64,000 bases of DNA from Methylocystis sp. KS32 (GTDB lineage: Bacteria > Pseudomonadota > Alphaproteobacteria > Rhizobiales > Beijerinckiaceae), in contig PHSQ01000001.1 in the NCBI GenBank assembly GCA_002862095.1, positions 434,001 through 498,000 of the forward strand. Direction: 5' to 3'. The position numbers were made by a program, and so were the translations under genes. The notes beneath the pieces are model-generated. The model was not told the origin of the DNA. It did no database searches and saw nothing but the letters and a program-made list of their open reading frames with translations. Positions within the stretch are counted from its first letter, which is position 1. Each line of letters begins with the position of its first letter. This document shows, piece by piece, positions 28,723-37,575 of the stretch.

Positions 28723-29193
28723 ATGATCGGCAAAATGAAAATCAACTTCGGCAGCGCTAACGATCTGGAGCTCAAGCCGGCGCCGATCAATCCCGAATGG
28801 ATACTCGAGGGCGCGCCCTTGGCCCGGAACGCGCTCCTTTCGCAGAGCGACGACGGCGCGGCTTTCACCCTTGTCTGGGACTGCACCGCAGGCGTGTTCG
28901 ACTGGAACTATGACATCGACGAAACAGTGTTCGTCATCGACGGCTCCGTCGTCGTCATGGACAAACAAGGCGGGTCCGTCCATCTCAAGCAAGGGGACAC
29001 CGCGTTTTTTCCGGCTGGATCGAAGGCGTTGTGGCGCGTGGAATCCTATGTCCGCAAGATCGCCTTTTGCCGTAAGCCGCCTCACCCAAGCTATTTGGTC
29101 GCCAGGAACATCGCCAAGTCCCTTTTGCGTGGCGTGGGCTTACGCAAGAAAGAAGGCGCCACGCTTGGCATGTTTGGAAGGGTCGCCGGGTGA
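28723..29193 (+). CDS. Cupin-domain protein (DUF861-like)
   Basis: 156 residues. A single cupin barrel is visible at about 45-120: WDCTAGVFDWNYDIDETVFVIDGSVVV, then LKQGDTAFFPAGSKALW. The metal-ligand set of motif 1 is reduced (Asp/Glu in place of His), as in the ureidoglycine-aminohydrolase-like cupins. A GAGGAGAGG ribosome site precedes the ATG. Substrate unknown. It is 56 bp upstream of the aminotransferase gene and may be co-transcribed. The 262-bp gap before it shows no gene. Confidence 0.78.
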   Translation: MIGKMKINFGSANDLELKPAPINPEWILEGAPLARNALLSQSDDGAAFTLVWDCTAGVFDWNYDIDETVFVIDGSVVVMDKQGGSVHLKQGDTAFFPAGSKALWRVESYVRKIAFCRKPPHPSYLVARNIAKSLLRGVGLRKKEGATLGMFGRVAG

Positions 29194-29249
29194 CGCCGCT
29201 CGATCCTTTCGGCGCCAGAGCATCCCGCACAGTCAAGAAGGGTTGAATC

Positions 29250-30167
29250 ATGACAATGGCTGCTTCTTCGTCGATCTCGGCGGCGCCCACGAAAACCTGG
29301 ACCTTTTTCGAAGGCGCATGGCGCGATGGCAACCAACCGGTGCTCGGCGTGCGGTCGCACGGCGCATGGCTCGGCTCCGTCGTGTTCGACGGAGCCCGCG
29401 CTTTCGAAGGCGTCACGCCCGATCTCGACAGGCATCTCGAAAGGGTCAATCGTTCCGCGGCAAATATGTTGCTGAAGCCCGTGGTCGAAGTCGACCATTG
29501 GCGAGCGCTTGTCGAAGAGGGATTGAGTCGCTTCGAGCCTGACGCGCAACTTTACATCCGCCCGATGTATTGGGCTGAGCAGGGCCTCGGCGGCGGCGTG
29601 CGATTCGATCCCGCCACCACCAATTGGTGCCTGACGATCTATGAAGCGCCGATGCCCACGCCCCGCGGCGCGGCGGTCACGCTGTCGCCGTTTCGCCGAC
29701 CCACCATCGAGTCGGCGCCGGTGAACGCCAAGGCGAGTTGTCTTTACGCCAACGGCGCTCGGGCCTTGATAGAGGCCTCCCAGAGAGGATTCGACAATTG
29801 CCTGCTGCTCGATGCGCTCGGCAATGTCGCCGAATTCGCGAACTCCAACGCCTTCCTGGCCAAGGACGGCGTCGTGTTCACCCCCGCGCCGAACGGGACT
29901 TTTCTTGACGGTATAACGCGCCAGCGCGTCATCGGCCTGTTGCGCGAATCGGGCGTCGAAGTCATCGAAGCGGTTCTTTCCTATCGCGACTTTCTGAACG
30001 CCGACGAAATATTTTCGACCGGCAATTTTCAGAAAGTCGCGCCGATGACGCGCATCGACCAGCGGGAGTTGGAACCCGGACCATTCTACACAAAAGCCCG
30101 CGCGCTCTACTGGGATTTCGCTAACGGCGTAAATCGCCCAAAGCCCATGCTGCGGGCGGCGTCTTAA
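29250..30167 (+). CDS. Class IV aminotransferase, branched-chain type
   Basis: 305 residues of fold-type IV PLP enzymes. Recognised: SVVFDGARAFEGVTPDLDRHLERV near the N-terminus, the PLP lysine in VNAKASCLYANGARAL, the glutamate in GNVAEFANSNAF, and GTFLDGITRQRVIGLL. It is best described as a branched-chain amino acid aminotransferase of the IlvE family, but D-amino-acid aminotransferases share these motifs. The stop overlaps the 3' end of the convergent ThDP-enzyme gene by 4 bp. Confidence 0.87.
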   Translation: MTMAASSSISAAPTKTWTFFEGAWRDGNQPVLGVRSHGAWLGSVVFDGARAFEGVTPDLDRHLERVNRSAANMLLKPVVEVDHWRALVEEGLSRFEPDAQLYIRPMYWAEQGLGGGVRFDPATTNWCLTIYEAPMPTPRGAAVTLSPFRRPTIESAPVNAKASCLYANGARALIEASQRGFDNCLLLDALGNVAEFANSNAFLAKDGVVFTPAPNGTFLDGITRQRVIGLLRESGVEVIEAVLSYRDFLNADEIFSTGNFQKVAPMTRIDQRELEPGPFYTKARALYWDFANGVNRPKPMLRAAS

Positions 30168-31837
30168 TTATTTCGCGACTGTGACGCCGCCCGGATCGCT
30201 GAAAGATTCGCAGCGGGCGTGATGCGTTCGGGGTCTATCTTGACATGCAGGATGGCGGGTCTTCCCGAATCCCGCGCGGCTTCGAAAGCGGGCGCGAAAT
30301 CGACGGTGCGTTCGACAATCGCGCCAAACCCACCGAAGGCGCGCGCATAGGCGGCGAAATCCGGATTTCGCAGATCCGTCGCGATAACGCGGCCGGGGAA
30401 GCTCCGCTCTTGATGCATTCGAATCGTTCCGTAGCTGGCGTTGTCGCAAACGATGACGATTATAGGCAGTTCGTATTGCACGGCGGTGGCGAATTCCTGG
30501 CCATTCATCAAAAAATCTCCGTCGCCATTGATGGACAGCACGACGCGACCGGGAAAGAGCTGCTTGATGGCCACCGCCGCCGGCACGCCATAACCCATGC
30601 TGGCTGAAGTCGGCGCAATGTGGGAAGCGAAGCGCCTGAAACGAAAATAGCGATGGATCCACGCCGCATAATTGCCCGCCCCATTGCAAATAATCGCATC
30701 TTCGGGGAGATTTTCGCTCAGCCACATCATGACGCGCGCGAGATCGACATCGGCAGACGGTGAAGCGTCGGATGAAAACGCCAAATAAGCATCGTGAGCG
30801 TGGGCGGTTTCTGTCCGCCAGATCGGGGTTTCTGGAGACCGCAGTTGACCGAGCGCCTTGGCGAAGGCGCGCGGCGTCGCGTGAATAGACAGATTGGTCG
30901 CATAGACCCGACCGAATTCCTCCGCCTCCGGATAGACATGCACGAAGGTCATGCGCGGGCGTGGAAGATCAAACAGACGATATGATTGCGACGGGATTTC
31001 GCCCAGACGTCCACCGACCAGAACGAAGAGATCGCTGTCCTGAACGCGCTTGATCAGCGCGGGATTGGCGTTCAGCCCGAGATCGCCGACATAACAAGGA
31101 TCGAGGGCGTCGAAAAGCGGAAGGCGACGGTAGCTGGTCGCAACCGGCATGGCGAAGCGCTCCGCGAAGCCGTGCATCATTCTACGGGAGTCTTCGTCCC
31201 AGCGCGATCCGCCAAGCACGAAGATGGGCCGCCGCGCCCTAGCGATCAATTGTTCCAGTTCGCGCATCTCCTCGGCGCCGGGACTCGTTTCGATGTCCCG
31301 GTGAGCAGGATGGATCGCGTCGCCGGCTTCTTCGTCCAGCATGTCCTTTGGAAGCGATAGAACCACGGGGCCGGGCCGTCCGGCGCAGGCGATCGCATAG
31401 GCTCGGGAAACGAATTCATTGATCCTGTTCGCCTGATTGACTTCCGCGACCCATTTGGCGACGCCGCCAAACATCGCGGGGTAATCGACTTCCTGGAAAG
31501 CCCCGCGTTCGCGAACGAAACGTTCGACCTGGCCTATGAACAGGATGAGCGGCGTCGAATCATGCTGGGCGATATGCACGCCGGCGAGGGCGTTGGCGGC
31601 GCCTGGGCCTCTGGTGACGAAACAAATCCCCGGCCGGCCCGTGGCCTTGCCGTGGGCGTCCGCCATCATCGCGGCGCCAGCCTCGTTGCGGCATACGATG
31701 AGCGAAAGACGGCGTTCGTAGCAGGCGTCGAGAACCGATAGATAGCTCTCTCCGGGCACGCAGTAAATTCTGTCGACGCCGAGGACGATCAATTGGTCGA
31801 CCAGAGCGAGGGCGGCGGTTTTTTGCGTTGGCGTCAT
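30164..31837 (-). CDS. Thiamine diphosphate-dependent enzyme, acetolactate-synthase-like
   Basis: 557 residues from the ATG at 31837, which gives the usual opening MTPTQKTAALALVDQLIVLGV. Three-domain ThDP enzyme: N-terminal PYR domain with the conserved Glu52 in CRNEAGAAMMADAHGKATG, a central domain, and the PP domain with the GDGDF motif near 437 (SINGDGDFLMNGQEFATA). It resembles IlvB-like decarboxylase/carboligases, but no regulatory subunit is nearby, so branched-chain synthesis is unlikely to be its job. Encoded 33 bp downstream of the acyltransferase gene on the same strand. Confidence 0.85.
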   Translation of the reverse strand: MTPTQKTAALALVDQLIVLGVDRIYCVPGESYLSVLDACYERRLSLIVCRNEAGAAMMADAHGKATGRPGICFVTRGPGAANALAGVHIAQHDSTPLILFIGQVERFVRERGAFQEVDYPAMFGGVAKWVAEVNQANRINEFVSRAYAIACAGRPGPVVLSLPKDMLDEEAGDAIHPAHRDIETSPGAEEMRELEQLIARARRPIFVLGGSRWDEDSRRMMHGFAERFAMPVATSYRRLPLFDALDPCYVGDLGLNANPALIKRVQDSDLFVLVGGRLGEIPSQSYRLFDLPRPRMTFVHVYPEAEEFGRVYATNLSIHATPRAFAKALGQLRSPETPIWRTETAHAHDAYLAFSSDASPSADVDLARVMMWLSENLPEDAIICNGAGNYAAWIHRYFRFRRFASHIAPTSASMGYGVPAAVAIKQLFPGRVVLSINGDGDFLMNGQEFATAVQYELPIIVIVCDNASYGTIRMHQERSFPGRVIATDLRNPDFAAYARAFGGFGAIVERTVDFAPAFEAARDSGRPAILHVKIDPERITPAANLSAIRAASQSRNN

Positions 31838-31870
31838 GATGCGCTCTTTTTGCATTCAGTGGCCGGAATA

Positions 31871-32749
31871 TCAGGGTCCAAACAAGACCGACTCGCAGAA
31901 GCTCAGATCACCCATGCGCGGAGGCTCGGGGCCCTTGAAATATTTCGGGCCGCGATTGGGCCGATAGAACCCGACGAGTCCCGGCAGAGGCCCATTGGAA
32001 TCGACAATGATCACGAAATGACCGCGGCTCCATAGCTTCCGGCCGATCGGTCCCGAAAAACGAGCGTAATCATGGAGCCCGCGACAATAGACGAGCTGAA
32101 GAGCCGGAAGCGTTTCATGAAAAAGCCGCCTCTCCAGAAAAACAAAGGGGTGCGCCTTGCCCTTCTCGATCACGACGAAAGACAGACAGCCATAATTCTG
32201 GTGAGCTTCGAGAATGCCGCGCTCCTCCTTCGTGAGCGACGCGGCGTAATCCTTTTTTACCGAAAATTCCTGGGCTCGCGCTTTCGACGCCCAAGGCCCC
32301 AAGGCAGGGATGGAAAGCACCTGGCCTTCGCAATAACGGCGGAAACCTTGAGCCTCTATGATCGGCCACGTGTGAAGCGCGGGCGACACATTTATGTAGG
32401 TCACATCCTTTAGACGCACCGCGGCGGCGATCAAAAGCGACGCGTATCCCTGGTAGGCGGGGTCGACATACCAACTCGATATGTTGCACCGCGCCTTGGC
32501 TGCTCCCACGCCATCACACAAGGAAAATATCATCAGGATGACGCCGACCGGGCGTCCCCCGCAATCGAGCATGTAACCAAACCGGGGATAACCTGGGGGA
32601 ACCTCCCGGCGCACGAGTTTCTCCAGCGCGCGCGCCCAATATTCTCGCGATCGAGCGGCAAATCCTTCGGCGAGGAGTTCCATGACGGCTTCAACATCTC
32701 CTTCGCCTATCAACCGGCATCGGATGCGGGGAGGCGTGTCACGAGTCAT
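31871..32749 (-). CDS. GNAT-like acyl-CoA N-acyltransferase, substrate unknown
   Basis: 292 residues. The N-terminal half (IRCRLIGEGDVEAVMELLAEGFAARSREYW; then GRPVGVILMIFS; then SSWYVDPAYQGYASLLIAAAVRL) follows the GNAT order of beta-alpha elements, with PAYQGYASLL near the acyl-CoA binding turn. The second half is not recognised. Such two-part proteins are sometimes annotated as acyl-CoA acyltransferases in polysaccharide or lipid-modification loci. Upstream partner of the ThDP enzyme and divergent from the ACP operon. Confidence 0.55.
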   Translation of the reverse strand: MTRDTPPRIRCRLIGEGDVEAVMELLAEGFAARSREYWARALEKLVRREVPPGYPRFGYMLDCGGRPVGVILMIFSLCDGVGAAKARCNISSWYVDPAYQGYASLLIAAAVRLKDVTYINVSPALHTWPIIEAQGFRRYCEGQVLSIPALGPWASKARAQEFSVKKDYAASLTKEERGILEAHQNYGCLSFVVIEKGKAHPFVFLERRLFHETLPALQLVYCRGLHDYARFSGPIGRKLWSRGHFVIIVDSNGPLPGLVGFYRPNRGPKYFKGPEPPRMGDLSFCESVLFGP

Positions 32750-32839
32750 TTTTGTTCACCATCAATTCCTGAACAGCTTGCGCGATATGAATAAAGAGAG
32801 GAAAAATATTGAAACTCTGACAACGACGGAACAGCCCAG

Positions 32840-33085
32840 GTGTCGATAAGACTAACCATCATTTCCCAAATCGAGAACATAGCCGCCGAGCAGAGCAAGA
32901 AGATCGCGCCTCTGGACGACAGTCTCCTCCTGTCTCAATCCGGGCTTGACTCCTTGTGCTTCGCTATCCTCGTCGCTCGCCTCGAGGATATATTGGGAAC
33001 CGATCCCTTCACCGCGTCAGACGAAGTGTATTTTCCGACGACGCTAGGCGAATTTGTCGAGCTTTATGAACACTGCCCCGCCTGA
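32840..33085 (+). CDS. Free-standing acyl carrier protein
   Basis: 81 residues from a GTG at 32840. The sequence LSQSGLDSLCFAILVARLED contains the phosphopantetheine-attachment Ser38 in an LDSL core, with the acidic helix II expected of ACPs; TLGEFVELYE closes the fold. It differs from FabC/AcpP (which has DSLD/DSLT and a longer acidic start), so it is a specialised carrier. Its 3' end overlaps the ligase gene by 20 bp, implying coupled expression. Confidence 0.8.
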   Translation: MSIRLTIISQIENIAAEQSKKIAPLDDSLLLSQSGLDSLCFAILVARLEDILGTDPFTASDEVYFPTTLGEFVELYEHCPA

Positions 33086-34445
33086 AACAACCCTCGAAGG
33101 GCTTATTCGCTCAAGGCCGCGATTCCGGCTCGAGACTTGCTCGGGCGCCGTTCTTGGCTCGGAGGTTTTGGGATCGTTGACCTATGTCGGCGGGCTCTCT
33201 CGTCTCGCGGGTAAATCCGTCCTGATTGGCGCGAAGTCCCAATTGGCGGCCGCCCGCGCCATGATAGAGCTCGACGGCTTCGCCGCCCGCCTCGTTATTT
33301 GTCCTCCCGACTTCTCGCCCGAGAGATTGGCGAGCGTCATCGAGCAGGCGCGGGTCGACGCCATCGTCTGCGAGGACTCTCGGATGGTTTTCGGCTCGGC
33401 GCGCCCGCTCTTTGTGATCGAGAGCGCCGGGACGCGGGAGGAACGGATCGAGTCGCCGCGTCTTCGGACCCAATGGCTCCTGCCTACCTCTGGAACGACC
33501 GGCCCTCCAAAACTTGTGGCCCATAGTCTTAACAGTCTTCTAGGCGCCATAAAGGGCGCGAGCAATGGGCCGTCTCCCGTCTGGACGACATTTTACGATA
33601 TCCGTCGCTATGGCGGCTTGCAGATTTTTCTGCGCGCCTGCGTCGCCGGTGCGACTTTGGCGCTCTCCGACGCCGAAGAATCACTCGACGGTCATATCGC
33701 GCGTTGTCTTAGGCTTGGCGTCACCCATATCTCGGGCACGCCGTCGCATTGGAGACGGCTCCTGATGAATCCCAATCACGTTTTACTCGAACCAGAATAT
33801 GTCCGTCTCTCCGGCGAAATCGCGGATCGCGCGATACTGTCCGCCTTGCGGGAAGCCTATCCGAAAGCGCGGGTCGTTCACGCCTATGCGTCGACCGAAG
33901 GGGGCGTCGGCTTCGAGGTGACGGACGGGATGGAAGGCTTTCCGGCTTCGCTTCTGGACGTCGAAGGCGAAATTGAATTGCGGTTGCGCGACGGTTCTCT
34001 TCACATTCGCTCGCCTCGAACCGCGACAAGCTATGTCGGGCGGGACGATTTGCAGCTTCGCGACAAGGAAGGCTTCGTGGATACGGGGGACATGTTGGAA
34101 CGGATAGGCGAGCGCTGCTTTTTCAAGGGACGCCGCACCGGGGTCATCAATGTCGGCGGACTCAAAGTTCATCCGGAAGAGGTCGAGCAGGTCATCAACG
34201 CATATGAAAAAGTGCGAATGTCCCGTGTCGGCGCGCGGCGAAATCCGATCATCGGGGACATTATCGCCGCGGAAATCGTGTTGCGGGAAGAGACGGCGAC
34301 GACCGAGGACGAGGACGCGCTGAAGCACGACATTCTCGAGTTCTGTCGCGCTAGGCTGCCGCGCCATATGGTCCCCGTCACGATGCGTTTCGTTCCGGCG
34401 CTGGACGTTCTCGCGAGCGGCAAACTGGCTCGCCGCCATGCGTAA
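33066..34445 (+). CDS. Compact adenylate-forming acyl ligase
   Basis: 459 residues from the ATG at 33066 (a TTG four codons earlier is possible). Motif A3 WLLPTSGTTGPPKLVAHS, the A5-like VHAYASTEGG, A7 GFVDTGDM and A8 GRRTGVINVGGLKVHPEEVEQ are visible, and a terminal ASGKLARR carries the catalytic lysine. It is shorter than typical acyl-CoA ligases (about 500-550). Next to a lone ACP, it probably loads an acyl group onto that ACP; CoA is the alternative acceptor. It overlaps the reductase gene by 8 bp. Confidence 0.83.
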   Translation: MNTAPPETTLEGLIRSRPRFRLETCSGAVLGSEVLGSLTYVGGLSRLAGKSVLIGAKSQLAAARAMIELDGFAARLVICPPDFSPERLASVIEQARVDAIVCEDSRMVFGSARPLFVIESAGTREERIESPRLRTQWLLPTSGTTGPPKLVAHSLNSLLGAIKGASNGPSPVWTTFYDIRRYGGLQIFLRACVAGATLALSDAEESLDGHIARCLRLGVTHISGTPSHWRRLLMNPNHVLLEPEYVRLSGEIADRAILSALREAYPKARVVHAYASTEGGVGFEVTDGMEGFPASLLDVEGEIELRLRDGSLHIRSPRTATSYVGRDDLQLRDKEGFVDTGDMLERIGERCFFKGRRTGVINVGGLKVHPEEVEQVINAYEKVRMSRVGARRNPIIGDIIAAEIVLREETATTEDEDALKHDILEFCRARLPRHMVPVTMRFVPALDVLASGKLARRHA

Positions 34446-35163
34446 CGTCATCGTCACCGGGGCCAGCCGAGGTCTCGGCCTCGCGATTTCTTGTCGTCTG
34501 GTCGAAGATGGGTTTCGCGTCATCGCCATCGCGCGCCGCGAAACCGACGCCTTGCGCGAGAAAATCGAAAGCCTGCCCGAGGGCGCGTTGACTTTCGAGT
34601 CTTCCGATCTCGGGGATATCGATTCTCTGTCGACGTTGGCGGCCTCGATAAAGAAAAGACATGGCGCGCCCTTCGGTCTCGTGAACAACGCCGCCATCGG
34701 CGCCGAAGGTCTGCTCGCGACGATGCACAATTCTCAAATCGAGGATCTCATTCGGCTCAATGTCACCTCGCCAATCGTACTGAGTAAATATGTCGTAAGG
34801 CAAATGATGGCGGCGGGTGGCGGACGGATCGTCAATATCTCCTCGATCATCGCCAATACGGGTTACAGCGGATTGAGCGCCTATGGCGCCAGCAAGGCGG
34901 CGCTGGTGGGGTTCACAAAATCCCTGGCGCGTGAAGTGGGACGGCTCGGAGTCACCGTGAACGCCGTCTCTCCCGGCTTCATCACAACGGAAATGACCGC
35001 CTCTCTCGCCGATGATGACCGCGCGAAGATCGCGAATCGGGCCGCCTTGCGCCGGCTGGCCGAACCGCGAGACGTGGCCAATGCCGTGAGCTTTCTCATG
35101 CACGACAATGCGCGCAATGTGACAGGGACTGTCGTCACGATCGACGCAGGCGCGACGGCTTGA
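34438..35163 (+). CDS. SDR-family 3-oxoacyl-ACP reductase (FabG-like)
   Basis: 241 residues, classical short-chain dehydrogenase. TGASRGLGLAI is the cofactor loop, NNAAIG the NNAG-type motif, and Ser/Tyr/Lys are in NISSIIANTGYSGLSAYGASKAAL. The C-terminal VNAVSPGFITTEMT and GTVVTIDAGATA are typical of FabG. NADPH is the likely cofactor. Being coupled to an ACP and a ligase suggests that it reduces a 3-oxoacyl-ACP or related thioester. Ends 4 bp before the convergent dnaQ stop. Confidence 0.88.
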   Translation: MRNVIVTGASRGLGLAISCRLVEDGFRVIAIARRETDALREKIESLPEGALTFESSDLGDIDSLSTLAASIKKRHGAPFGLVNNAAIGAEGLLATMHNSQIEDLIRLNVTSPIVLSKYVVRQMMAAGGGRIVNISSIIANTGYSGLSAYGASKAALVGFTKSLAREVGRLGVTVNAVSPGFITTEMTASLADDDRAKIANRAALRRLAEPRDVANAVSFLMHDNARNVTGTVVTIDAGATA

Positions 35164-35167
35164 CTGT

Positions 35168-35866
35168 TCAGCCTTCGTCGAGGGCAAGATAACGGCCCCA
35201 GAGCGGCGTTTTTCCAATCGCGCGCGCAAAGGCCAAATGAGCCTCGGCTTCTTCGGCGGTGAGGCGTGAGGTCAGGGGCTGCGGCCGGCTGCGCAGCAAA
35301 CCGGTCTGCGTCTGAGCCATGACTTTTTGTTCGACGCTGAGAGACAGCGCCGCCTGCCGCCCCCCCATCAACTCGGCGTAGACTTCGGCCAGCAATTGAG
35401 CGTCCAGCAGGGCGCCGTGCTTCTCGCGGCGCGACGCGTCGACGCCATAGCGCTGACAAAGCGCATCGAGCGAATTCGAGGCGCCGGGATGGCGACGGCG
35501 AGCGAGCGCCAGAGTATCGGTGACGGTCGACATGTCGATGCCCGGCAATCGCAGTCGCGACAATTCCGAATTGAGGAACCGAACGTCGAATTCCGCATTG
35601 TGAATAATGAGCTGGGCGTCCTCGATGAATTCATTGAACTCATCGACGATCTCGGCGAATTTTTTGTGTTGCGAGAGGAAGTCGGCCGAAAGGCCATGCA
35701 CCCGAAAGGCCTCGTCGGGCATATCGCGCTCTGGATTTATATAGACGTGAAAGACACGGCCGGTTGGAATGAGATTAGCGATCTCGACGGCGCCGATTTC
35801 CACAACGCGGTCACCCTTGGCGGGGTCGAGCCCCGTCGTTTCGGTGTCGAGCGCGATTTCCCGCAT
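35168..35866 (-). CDS. dnaQ: DNA polymerase III epsilon subunit (3'-5' exonuclease)
   Basis: 232 residues. Exonuclease motifs of the DEDDh class: ExoI LDTETTGLDPAKGDRVVEIGAV, ExoII in HNAEFDVRFLNSEL, and ExoIII near HGALLDAQLLAEVYAEL. It proofreads during chromosome replication as part of the Pol III core. The ATG overlaps the coaE stop (TAATG). The maf-coaE-dnaQ order beside the origin is conserved in alphaproteobacteria. Confidence 0.95.
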   Translation of the reverse strand: MREIALDTETTGLDPAKGDRVVEIGAVEIANLIPTGRVFHVYINPERDMPDEAFRVHGLSADFLSQHKKFAEIVDEFNEFIEDAQLIIHNAEFDVRFLNSELSRLRLPGIDMSTVTDTLALARRRHPGASNSLDALCQRYGVDASRREKHGALLDAQLLAEVYAELMGGRQAALSLSVEQKVMAQTQTGLLRSRPQPLTSRLTAEEAEAHLAFARAIGKTPLWGRYLALDEG

Positions 35867-36465
35867 TATAAATCTTCCTTCCCTTGTGCGCGGAGATGCT
35901 CCAATATCAACCGAGCCTGCTTTCGAGCCGAGTCCAATCCCTCGTTGGTGGAGATGACGAAATCGGCGCGGCGGCGTTTTTCATCGTCGGGCGTCTGACG
36001 CGCCAGGATGGCTTCGAATTTCTCCAACGTCATATTTGGACGAGATAGAACGCGCTCTCGCTGGACATTTGCCGGCGCCGTGACGACGATGATTTTATCG
36101 ACGTCCTTCTCCGCCCCAGTTTCAAACAATAAAGGGATGTCCAGCACGACGACGTCCTTTCCCAGTCGTCTTTGCTCCTCGAGAAATTCGCGCCGGCCTT
36201 CCCATACCAGGGGATGCACGATAGCCTCCAGCCGTTTCATCGCTTCGGGATCGTTCAGAACCATGGCCGCCAGCCGGTTGCGGTCGACCACGCCGTTGAT
36301 CGTGGCGCCAGGAAAAGCCTTCTCGATTTCCCGCGCCGCCGGCCCATTGTAAATCTCATGAACGAGGCGGTCGGAATCATAGACCGGGACGTCTTCGCCA
36401 CGGAAAATATCCGCCGTGGCCGATTTGCCCATTCCGATCGAGCCTGTCAGCCCTATGAGAATCAT
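35866..36465 (-). CDS. coaE: Dephospho-CoA kinase
   Basis: 199 residues from the ATG at 36465 ([18 protein letters not shown]), which includes the P-loop GSIGMGKS at the expected position; a GTG 6 codons earlier overlaps the maf stop and is possible. The lid and CoA-binding regions ([29 protein letters not shown]) are recognisable. It phosphorylates the 3'-OH of dephospho-CoA, the last step to CoA. Co-directional with maf and dnaQ. Confidence 0.94.
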   Translation of the reverse strand: MILIGLTGSIGMGKSATADIFRGEDVPVYDSDRLVHEIYNGPAAREIEKAFPGATINGVVDRNRLAAMVLNDPEAMKRLEAIVHPLVWEGRREFLEEQRRLGKDVVVLDIPLLFETGAEKDVDKIIVVTAPANVQRERVLSRPNMTLEKFEAILARQTPDDEKRRRADFVISTNEGLDSARKQARLILEHLRAQGKEDL

Positions 36466-36479
36466 GACGAGACCCCAGT

Positions 36480-37121
36480 TCACCCGATAAGCGCGGCTTC
36501 ACGCCGCAGGGCTTCGAGCACGGGTAAGAGCGGAAGCCCCAAAATCGTCCATTGATCTCCACTGATGGCGCCGAAAAGGTGCGCGCCTAGACCTTCGATT
36601 TGATAGGCCCCGGCGCTGCCGAGCGCGTTCTCTCCGACAGCCGTAAGATAAGCCTGAAGAAAATCCTCGCTAAGCGCGCGCATGCAAAGATCGGCATGGC
36701 TGACCGTCTCGAATCCGATAGCGCCGCCGAGGGCCAGAGCGACGGCGGAGTGCAACCGGTGGGCGCGGCCCGAAAGAAACGTCAATTGCTCCAAGGCCTG
36801 CGCCATATCCTTGGGCTTTCCGAAAAGCCGCCCATCGCAACTGGCCACTTGATCGGCGCCAAGAACAAAAGATTGAGGCTCCTGCGCCGAAATTTTTAGT
36901 GCCTTGGCCCTCGCCAGGGCCAAGGCCACTTCGTCGGGACCGCCTCCCTTGGTCAGAATCGCCAATTCGATCTCGCGCTCGTCGACGTCCGCGGGGGCGC
37001 AGACAAAGGGAATCCCGGTCTGCTGGAGAACCAGACGCCTGCCGCAACTCCTGGAGGCGAGCACGAGCGGTCGGGCATGACGCCACAGCGAGGCGCCGGA
37101 TGTTTGGTTTGACGATGTCAC
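36480..37121 (-). CDS. maf: Maf-family nucleoside triphosphate pyrophosphatase
   Basis: 213 residues if the GTG at 37121 is the start. Homology begins at [16 protein letters not shown]; the frame stays open to an ATG at 37250, but that extension has no family match. The Maf signature residues are present in [27 protein letters not shown] and the C-terminal [25 protein letters not shown]. Maf proteins hydrolyse modified or canonical NTPs to NMPs. It faces away from the AT-rich oriC candidate, with hemE on the other side. Confidence 0.9.
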   Translation of the reverse strand: MTSSNQTSGASLWRHARPLVLASRSCGRRLVLQQTGIPFVCAPADVDEREIELAILTKGGGPDEVALALARAKALKISAQEPQSFVLGADQVASCDGRLFGKPKDMAQALEQLTFLSGRAHRLHSAVALALGGAIGFETVSHADLCMRALSEDFLQAYLTAVGENALGSAGAYQIEGLGAHLFGAISGDQWTILGLPLLPVLEALRREAALIG

Positions 37122-37575
37122 CGAAGGTTCCGTCCACAGCAGGTCGCGAGCGACGAATAGCGGGGAAAACTCCCCCCTAAAACCAGACCGATTGTATAGC
37201 TCCGCATAAGTCGGCCCAGCTTTCAACAGCTCTTTGCCTGCGACTTTCAAAGGAGACGGGTTGCTTGTTAACGGAAGCTTGACGGAAAAGCAAACGAAAC
37301 CATGGTCACGCTATATAATAAATAATTGATAATATTAGTGTTTTTAAGGATATCCACATATCAACAAAAGCTGGCCAAAACCTGTCCACGGAGAATAGGC
37401 TGGGGAGAAAACGTTAACAAAAATTAACCACTGTTTCGAGGCGGGCAATAAGAATCATTAATAAATTATTAATCCTATCTTTCTTTTTATTATCATTCAG
37501 TTTAGCTCCCTCCCTATTCCCGAATTTCAGCCGTCGGCGAATTTGGGTTTCACATTCGTCTAACTGGACCAGCCC
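37122..37575. other. Candidate chromosomal replication origin (oriC)
   Basis: A 454-bp gap with AT-rich blocks (about 37305-37350 and 37431-37510) in otherwise GC-rich DNA. It lies between maf and hemE, where alphaproteobacterial origins are known to lie (Caulobacter, Sinorhizobium). DnaA-box-like 9-mers: ATATCCACA at 37350-37358 (8 of 9), ATATCAACA at 37358-37366 (7 of 9), CTGTCCACG at 37382-37390 (6 of 9). A TTAA-N7-TTAA CtrA-type site, a TTAA-N6-TTAA near-match (37414-37427) and a GANTC methylation site (37452-37456) are included. Genes on both flanks are transcribed outward. Confidence 0.8.
37458..37472. promoter_or_regulatory. CtrA-type binding site in oriC / upstream of hemE
   Basis: TTAATAAATTATTAA is an exact TTAA-N7-TTAA match to the CtrA consensus. 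A GAATC (GANTC, CcrM-type) site lies one base upstream at 37452-37456. In Caulobacter such sites repress origin firing; here that role is inferred. Confidence 0.6.

Noticed and set aside
30164..31837. The ThDP enzyme as the acetolactate synthase (IlvB) of branched-chain synthesis
   Set aside because: No small regulatory subunit or ilvC is adjacent, and the gene lies in the acyl-modification cluster. The nearby class IV aminotransferase alone is not enough.
37122..37250. Upstream ATG start for maf
   Set aside because: The extension has no Maf similarity and would run into the oriC candidate; the GTG at 37121 gives normal family length.
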